From Sulfitobacter aestuariivivens (GTDB lineage: Bacteria > Pseudomonadota > Alphaproteobacteria > Rhodobacterales > Rhodobacteraceae), in contig NZ_JACTAG010000002.1 of NCBI RefSeq assembly GCF_014763045.1, positions 186,001 through 250,000 of the forward strand: a stretch of DNA of 64,000 bases, in the 5' to 3' direction. A model generated the notes under the pieces. It had not been told where the DNA came from and searched no databases. It saw nothing but the letters and a program-made list of their open reading frames with translations. How positions within the stretch are numbered: the first letter of the stretch is position 1; each line of letters starts with the position of its first letter. Positions 59,680 to 64,000 of the stretch are shown piece by piece. Both the position numbers and the translations under genes were made by a program.

Positions 59680-60062
59680 CTGATACGCCCCCTAATTTCC
59701 GCCCCATTCCGTTTCTGGTCGCGTTCTTCACAGCACCCATACTGGTCACGGCCCTGACCTTCTGGATCGGGTTGATCTCGTACTTTGCCCTGATGATCGG
59801 CGGCCCGATCTACGTGCTGTTCGGTCTGCCACTGCTGATCTGGTATCTGCGCAAGCATCCACCGGCCTATTTGCCGATCATACTGTTGGCGCTCATCTCA
59901 CTTTTGGGCACTGTGCCGCTTGGCCTGCTGCTGGCATGGTGGTTTGATCGATGGGAAGATCTGGAATTGCTAACGCTCATTTTTACCTACGGTGCCGTTT
60001 TTGCCGTAATCTGGTCGGCAACGTTCACATTCCTCTATCGCTGGCTGCTTCGCCGCGCATAG
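59676..60062 (+). CDS. Hypothetical membrane protein, 128 aa
   Basis: About four transmembrane helices (FLVAFFTAPILVTALTFWIG, YFALMIGGPIYVLFGLPLLI, LPIILLALISLLGTVPLGLL, LLTLIFTYGAVFAVIWSATF), and a short basic end (YRWLLRRA). The start MTDTPPNFRPIP at 59676 follows CGCAGG. No motif or family is recognised. It converges on gshA, with a 159-bp gap that holds nothing notable. Confidence 0.7.
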   Translation: MTDTPPNFRPIPFLVAFFTAPILVTALTFWIGLISYFALMIGGPIYVLFGLPLLIWYLRKHPPAYLPIILLALISLLGTVPLGLLLAWWFDRWEDLELLTLIFTYGAVFAVIWSATFTFLYRWLLRRA

Positions 60063-60221
60063 CGGCCCCGCTTTGCACTGAAATTTCGCCAATAACAGAG
60101 TAAGTTTGCGATGCGGAAAGCGTGACCCACCGCCTCTTTCCCAAAATGCCGGTTGGCCGCGCGCCAAAAACCTTTTGTGGCCTACGTGGATGGGTCGTAA
60201 GGGCGCAAGCCTGCAAGACAA

Positions 60222-61592
60222 TCAGTAGCTGTAGTCCGCGTAGATCCGGCTCAGATCCCCGTTCCATTCGCCATGATAGTCCTCAAGCAATTCATCCGCC
60301 GGCACTTTGCCACTTTCGATACTCTCATGCAGCGCATTCAGAAAGTGTGTCTCGTCCGGCACCAACCCACCGGCCCCGGCGCGCGCGCGCGCCTTTAGTC
60401 CCGCGTGTGACAGCGCCAACGTCTCGCGCGCAATGTCATGCATATTGATCCCAGTCACCCGCGCCTGCAGCCCGTCCACTGAGGCCGCAGTGCGCAAGGC
60501 GTCATGCTGTGCAGCCGTCCAGTCCTTGACCAGATCCCATGCCCCATCAAGCGCGGATTGGTCGTACATCAGCCCCACCCAAAACGCGGGCAGTGCGCAC
60601 AACCGACGCCACGGGCCGCCATCGGCCCCGCGCATCTCAATAAACTTTTTCATCCGCGCCTCGGGAAAGGCCGTCGTCAGATGATCCGCCCAATCGCTGA
60701 GCGTTGGCGTCTCGCCCGGCAGCGCTGGCAGCTTGCCATCCATAAAGTCGCGAAACGACATGCCCAGCGCGTCGATGTACTGCCCGTCGCGATAGACAAA
60801 ATACATCGGCACATCGAGCGCATAATCGACCCAGCGCTCAAACCCGAACCCGTCTTCAAAAATGAACGGCAATGTCCCCGTGCGTGAGGCATCCAGATTG
60901 CGCCAGACCATGCTGCGCAAGCTCTTGTAGCCGTTTGGCTTGCCCTCAAAAAACGGCGAATTGGCAAAGAGCGCGGTCGCCACAGGCTGCAAGGCCACTG
61001 CCACGCGCATCTTCTGAACCATGTCTGCCTCGGACCCGAAATCAAGGTTGACCTGCACCGTGCACGTGCGCCGCATCATCACCCGACCCATGGTCCCCAC
61101 CCGCCCCATATAGGCGTTCATCAGTTTGTAGCGGCCCTTGGGCATCAGATCCATCTGGTCATGCGTCCACTCAGGCGCCGCCCCCAGCCCGATGAATCCC
61201 GCGCCGATGTCATCGGCCACGTCTTTCACCTCGCGCAGGTGGACGTTCACTTCGTCGCAGGTCTCGTGGATGGTCTCCAGCGGTCCACCCGATAGCTCTA
61301 GCTGACCGCCGGGTTCCAGGCTGATATTCGCCCCGTCCTTTTCGAGCCCGATGATCTTGCCCTGCTCGGCCACCTCGGTCCACCCGTGACGGTCGCGCAT
61401 GCCTTCCAGCATCGCGCGGATCGACCGCGCGCCCTCATAGGGCAGCGGCAGATGGGTGTCCCTGCAATAGCCGAACTTTTCGTGCTCGGTTCCGATCCGC
61501 CAGTCCTCGGGCGGCTTGCAGCCATCGGCAAGGTATTCCGCCAATTGCGCATGGTTTTCGATCGGGCCACCACCGGACTGAGGAATGGACAT
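60222..61592 (-). CDS. gshA: Glutamate-cysteine ligase, plant/alphaproteobacterial type
   Basis: A 456-residue enzyme of the GCS2/plant-type family: WRIGTEHEKFGYC, GANISLEPGGQLELSGGPLE, the substrate-site MRRTCTVQVNLDFGSEADMV and SWADHLTTAFPEARMKKFIE-type C-terminal segment with EMRGADGGPW. It forms gamma-glutamylcysteine, the first step of glutathione synthesis. The start MSIPQSGGGP at 61592 has GGGAG upstream. ChaC, which degrades glutathione, is at the other end of the window. Confidence 0.95.
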   Translation of the reverse strand: MSIPQSGGGPIENHAQLAEYLADGCKPPEDWRIGTEHEKFGYCRDTHLPLPYEGARSIRAMLEGMRDRHGWTEVAEQGKIIGLEKDGANISLEPGGQLELSGGPLETIHETCDEVNVHLREVKDVADDIGAGFIGLGAAPEWTHDQMDLMPKGRYKLMNAYMGRVGTMGRVMMRRTCTVQVNLDFGSEADMVQKMRVAVALQPVATALFANSPFFEGKPNGYKSLRSMVWRNLDASRTGTLPFIFEDGFGFERWVDYALDVPMYFVYRDGQYIDALGMSFRDFMDGKLPALPGETPTLSDWADHLTTAFPEARMKKFIEMRGADGGPWRRLCALPAFWVGLMYDQSALDGAWDLVKDWTAAQHDALRTAASVDGLQARVTGINMHDIARETLALSHAGLKARARAGAGGLVPDETHFLNALHESIESGKVPADELLEDYHGEWNGDLSRIYADYSY

Positions 61593-61677
61593 GACTGGCG
61601 CTCCCGTTCTCACATATCAGAACTCTTTGGATGCGGGACAAACCGCAGGCTGTCAATTGCCCGCATGCGCCATTGTG

Positions 61678-62205
61678 TCAATGTACCGTGATCCCGGCAG
61701 GCCGGGCCGCACCCTTCTGCCAGATGACGACCGCCTGATGCGGCGTCGCACGGAGTTCTGCCAGCATGTGCTCTGTCTGTAACCCTGGCAGACTGGCAAA
61801 CGCGTCGAACAATGCATCGGATCCTTCTGCGTTGACCGGGATCAGCACGGGCGGTTGGCCCGGCTGCTCCAATCGCCAATGGGCCGGAAAGAGGGACCTA
61901 TCAAGGCTCAACCGCTCCAGTTCGCGCATCGATGCGGTGCCACCGGTCAAGGGGCCAAAGTACGTCACCTGCCCTTCATCCACCTGAACCGCGCCCAAAC
62001 CACCATCTGATCCGCGAAAGCGCGCGCGCTGAACCCCCAGCCAGATCAGCATCGCGCCCCCTAGCAGTCCCGCATACCCCGGCACCGCCAACAAAAACCC
62101 AGGACCTAACACCAGCCACAAACCGACCAGCGCCAAAAGGGCTCCGACAATCACTTCACGCCACCGCATCAGCGCCGCCTGTGCTTCGGGTCGGAAAAAG
62201 CTCAC
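61678..62205 (-). CDS. Hypothetical membrane protein, 175 aa
   Basis: An N-terminal cytoplasmic start (VSFFRPEAQAALMRWREVIV) leads into a long hydrophobic region, probably two helices, to about residue 58 (LLALVGLWLVLGPGFLLAVP, GLLGGAMLIWLGV). A C-terminal soluble domain follows with MRELERLSLDRSLFPAHWRL. The start is GTG at 62205 with AGGA at 10 bases. A dispersed-motif copy lies just upstream. Roseobacter-type proteins of this layout have no known role. Confidence 0.72.
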   Translation of the reverse strand: MSFFRPEAQAALMRWREVIVGALLALVGLWLVLGPGFLLAVPGYAGLLGGAMLIWLGVQRARFRGSDGGLGAVQVDEGQVTYFGPLTGGTASMRELERLSLDRSLFPAHWRLEQPGQPPVLIPVNAEGSDALFDAFASLPGLQTEHMLAELRATPHQAVVIWQKGAARPAGITVH

Positions 62206-62215
62206 ACACCCATCC

Positions 62216-62238
62216 TTTCACCCTTTTTCAAATACCTA
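62216..62238. repeat. Dispersed intergenic motif, copy C
   Basis: TTTCACCCTTTTTCAAATAC then CTA, between the rsmE 3' end and the start of the 175-aa gene, both leftward. It matches copy A (18544) at most positions. Read on the minus strand it gives GGTATTTGAAAAAGGGTGAA, an AG-rich stretch just before the next gene. Confidence 0.6.
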
Positions 62239-62266
62239 TGCGCCGCGCCCACGGCCATCACCACGT

Positions 62267-62989
62267 TCACGTCCAATCCCCCAGCGCCTGCTGCCAAAGG
62301 GTCAGCGCCGCGACCGCAGCCGTATCCGCCCGCAATATCCGCGGCCCCAGGCTGACCGCATGGGCATGATCCAACCGCGCCAGACGCGCGCGCTCTGCAT
62401 CAGAAAATCCCCCCTCCGGCCCAATCATGATCGCAGCAGGCGCCGACAGGACATCCGGCACCCCCGATCCGGATCCGGCAAGGGCCTCATCGCAGAACAT
62501 GATCTGGCGCGGGGCCTCCCAGCGGTCCAGCAACGTGCTGAACTTTACCGCCTCCGCCACCTCAGGTACGAAGGTCCCGCCGCATTGCTCTGCGGCCTCC
62601 ACCGCATGGGCCTGCAGGCGTTCGCGCTGCACCCGACCTGCGTTGGTGAACTCAGTCATCACTGGCACGATGCGCCGCGCGCCCATCTCAGCGGCCTTTT
62701 CCACGATGAAGTCCGTCCGCGCCTTTTTGATCGGAGCAAACAGCAACCACAGATCGGGCGGCTCCTTCAGTGGCCGCGTCTCTTGCACACAGGTCAAGAG
62801 GCCGCCCCGCTTGCCCGCCTCGGCGATCTGGGCACGCCATTCCCCGTCGCGGCCATTGAAGACTGCGACAGATGCGCCCACCTGCTGTCGCATCACGCCA
62901 AAAAGGTAATGCGCCTGCCCTCGGTCCAAAGGAACCGATTGCCCCGCCCCCAAGGGCTGATCTACATAAAGTCTGATCTTCGCGTCCAT
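62267..62989 (-). CDS. rsmE: 16S rRNA (uracil-1498-N3) methyltransferase
   Basis: A 240-residue SPOUT methyltransferase. It has an N-terminal PUA-like part (HYLFGVMRQQVGASVAVFNG) and the knot motifs LLFAPIKKARTDFIVEKAAE, IMIGPEGGFSDAERARL and SLGPRILRADTAAVAAL. It methylates U1498 in the 30S decoding centre. MDAKIRLYVDQPL at 62989 is the likely start; six further upstream codons are open. It is divergent from ubiA across 12 bp. Confidence 0.95.
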   Translation of the reverse strand: MDAKIRLYVDQPLGAGQSVPLDRGQAHYLFGVMRQQVGASVAVFNGRDGEWRAQIAEAGKRGGLLTCVQETRPLKEPPDLWLLFAPIKKARTDFIVEKAAEMGARRIVPVMTEFTNAGRVQRERLQAHAVEAAEQCGGTFVPEVAEAVKFSTLLDRWEAPRQIMFCDEALAGSGSGVPDVLSAPAAIMIGPEGGFSDAERARLARLDHAHAVSLGPRILRADTAAVAALTLWQQALGDWT

Positions 62990-63001
62990 GGGCACCGATA
63001 T

Positions 63002-63964
63002 ATGCAAGACCTTCCCCCTTCACCAGATGGCACCGTCGCCGATGCGCCGACGGACAACTGGGTCGACCGCTATGCCCCCGCCTGGACACGGCCCTACCTG
63101 CGCCTGTCTCGCGCGGACCGGCCTATTGGAACCTGGCTTTTGCTTCTTCCATGCTGGTGGGGTCTGGCGCTGGCGGTTCTCTATGATCAATCCCCCCGGT
63201 GGGAGGACATCTGGATCTTCATCGGCTGCGGCATCGGCGCGTGGCTGATGCGCGGCGCGGGCTGTACGTGGAATGACATCACCGACCGCGACTATGATGC
63301 CCAGGTGGCCCGCACCCGGTCCCGACCGATCCCGTCGGGGCAGGTCAGTGTCAGACAGGCCACGGCCTGGATGATCGTGCAGGCGCTACTGGCGGCGTGT
63401 ATTCTGTTTACGTTCAACTGGTCTGCCATCTCTCTGGGCGTGCTGTCGCTGCTGCTGGTAACGATCTACCCCTTTGCCAAGCGCTTCACCTGGTGGCCGC
63501 AGGTCTTTCTGGGGCTGGCGTTCAATTGGGGCGCCCTGCTGGTATGGACGGCGCATACCGGGTCGCTCGCTGCACCTGCGGTACTGCTTTATGCGGCGGG
63601 CATCGCATGGACGCTGTTCTATGATACCATCTATGCCCATCAGGACACAGAGGACGACGCCCTCATCGGCGTGAAATCAACCGCCCGGCTTTTCGGCAAG
63701 AACACCGCCCACTGGTTGCGACGTTTCCTGATGGCGACCGTCGGGCTGATGGGGCTGGCGGTCGTTTTCGCAGCCCAGCCAAATGCATCTATACTGGCAA
63801 TGGTGCTGGCCCTTGCCGGACCCTGGGCGATGGGCTGGCACATGGCGTGGCAATTGCGTGGCCTGGACATCGAAAACCCCGCCAAATGCCTGCGCCTTTT
63901 TCGCGCCAACCGCGATACCGGCATGATCCCGCTGTTCTTTTTCGGTCTGGCCCTGCTGGCCTGA
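63002..63964 (+). CDS. ubiA: 4-hydroxybenzoate polyprenyltransferase
   Basis: A 320-residue membrane prenyltransferase with about eight helices. Diphosphate-Mg binding motifs are NDITDRDYDAQVARTRSRPI and YDTIYAHQDTEDDALIGVKS. It attaches the polyprenyl chain to 4-hydroxybenzoate in ubiquinone synthesis. The ATG at 63002 is used; a long upstream open frame is antisense to rsmE. It uses the product of the synthase at 14.8-15.8 kb. Confidence 0.95.
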   Translation: MQDLPPSPDGTVADAPTDNWVDRYAPAWTRPYLRLSRADRPIGTWLLLLPCWWGLALAVLYDQSPRWEDIWIFIGCGIGAWLMRGAGCTWNDITDRDYDAQVARTRSRPIPSGQVSVRQATAWMIVQALLAACILFTFNWSAISLGVLSLLLVTIYPFAKRFTWWPQVFLGLAFNWGALLVWTAHTGSLAAPAVLLYAAGIAWTLFYDTIYAHQDTEDDALIGVKSTARLFGKNTAHWLRRFLMATVGLMGLAVVFAAQPNASILAMVLALAGPWAMGWHMAWQLRGLDIENPAKCLRLFRANRDTGMIPLFFFGLALLA

Positions 63965-64000
63965 TTGCCTCGCCCGCGCCGCAGGCGTATCAAGGCCCCA

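Noticed and set aside
62360..63001. N-terminal extension of UbiA by 214 residues
   Set aside because: Antisense to rsmE and not related to UbiA; the ATG at 63002 gives the normal family N-terminus.

Overview
The window is a 64-kb piece of chromosome from a high-GC alphaproteobacterium, most likely a Roseobacter-group member of the Rhodobacteraceae. Signs of this are the tiny aa3-type oxidase subunit IV, a DmdC-like acyl-CoA dehydrogenase, ETF-ubiquinone oxidoreductase, phaA-phaB, a pyrB / pseudo-dihydroorotase cluster, plant-type GshA, DUF2125, DUF465 and DUF2007 proteins, and frequent ATGA/GTGA overlaps between genes. Gene density is high. There is no prophage, insertion sequence, CRISPR array or rRNA. 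The only RNA gene I can support is tRNA-Trp.

Layout. 0-9 kb: partial ExbB-like channel, ChaC, DUF2125, then leftward thioesterase-hisC-tyrC-extensin. An 825-bp non-genic gap follows, holding an 18-bp tandem array and a pair of 34-bp inverted repeats. Then a small hypothetical gene, rpsD, tag and a standalone EAL protein. 9-20 kb: phaA-phaB, a LysR/DMT exporter pair, DUF465, TrmN6-like and DUF2007, polyprenyl diphosphate synthase, ispE, a TPR protein and ETF-QO. 20-31 kb: hexapeptide acetyltransferase, MaoC/HTD2-like hydratase, tRNA-Trp, a WYL regulator divergent from an EamA transporter, secE, nusG, DUF998, soxR divergent from a VOC protein, greA, a Crp/Fnr regulator and a dihaem cytochrome c.

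31-45 kb: the leftward molybdenum cofactor block fdhD-mobA-mobB-moeA (MoeA carries an extra N-terminal domain), azlC-azlD, a lipoprotein, CoxIV, a berberine-bridge-type oxidase divergent from a GlxA/AraC regulator, MBL hydrolase, acyl-CoA dehydrogenase, and Sua5. 45-64 kb: yqgE, a DsbD N-domain protein, an RND efflux pair, moaB-lysE-udg, the pyrB cluster through plsY, DUF3108, gshA, rsmE and ubiA.

Functional links. IspE supplies isoprenoid precursors, the polyprenyl synthase builds the quinone side chain, UbiA attaches it, and ETF-QO uses the quinone to drain electrons from acyl-CoA dehydrogenases such as the one at 42-43.5 kb. FdhD, MobA, MobB, MoeA and MoaB complete and insert molybdenum cofactor, but no molybdoenzyme is in the window. 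The least explained features are the repeat-rich gap at 5.9-6.5 kb, the MoeA fusion, the pseudo-dihydroorotase, a family-4 uracil-DNA glycosylase with one cysteine, and a short intergenic motif found several times.
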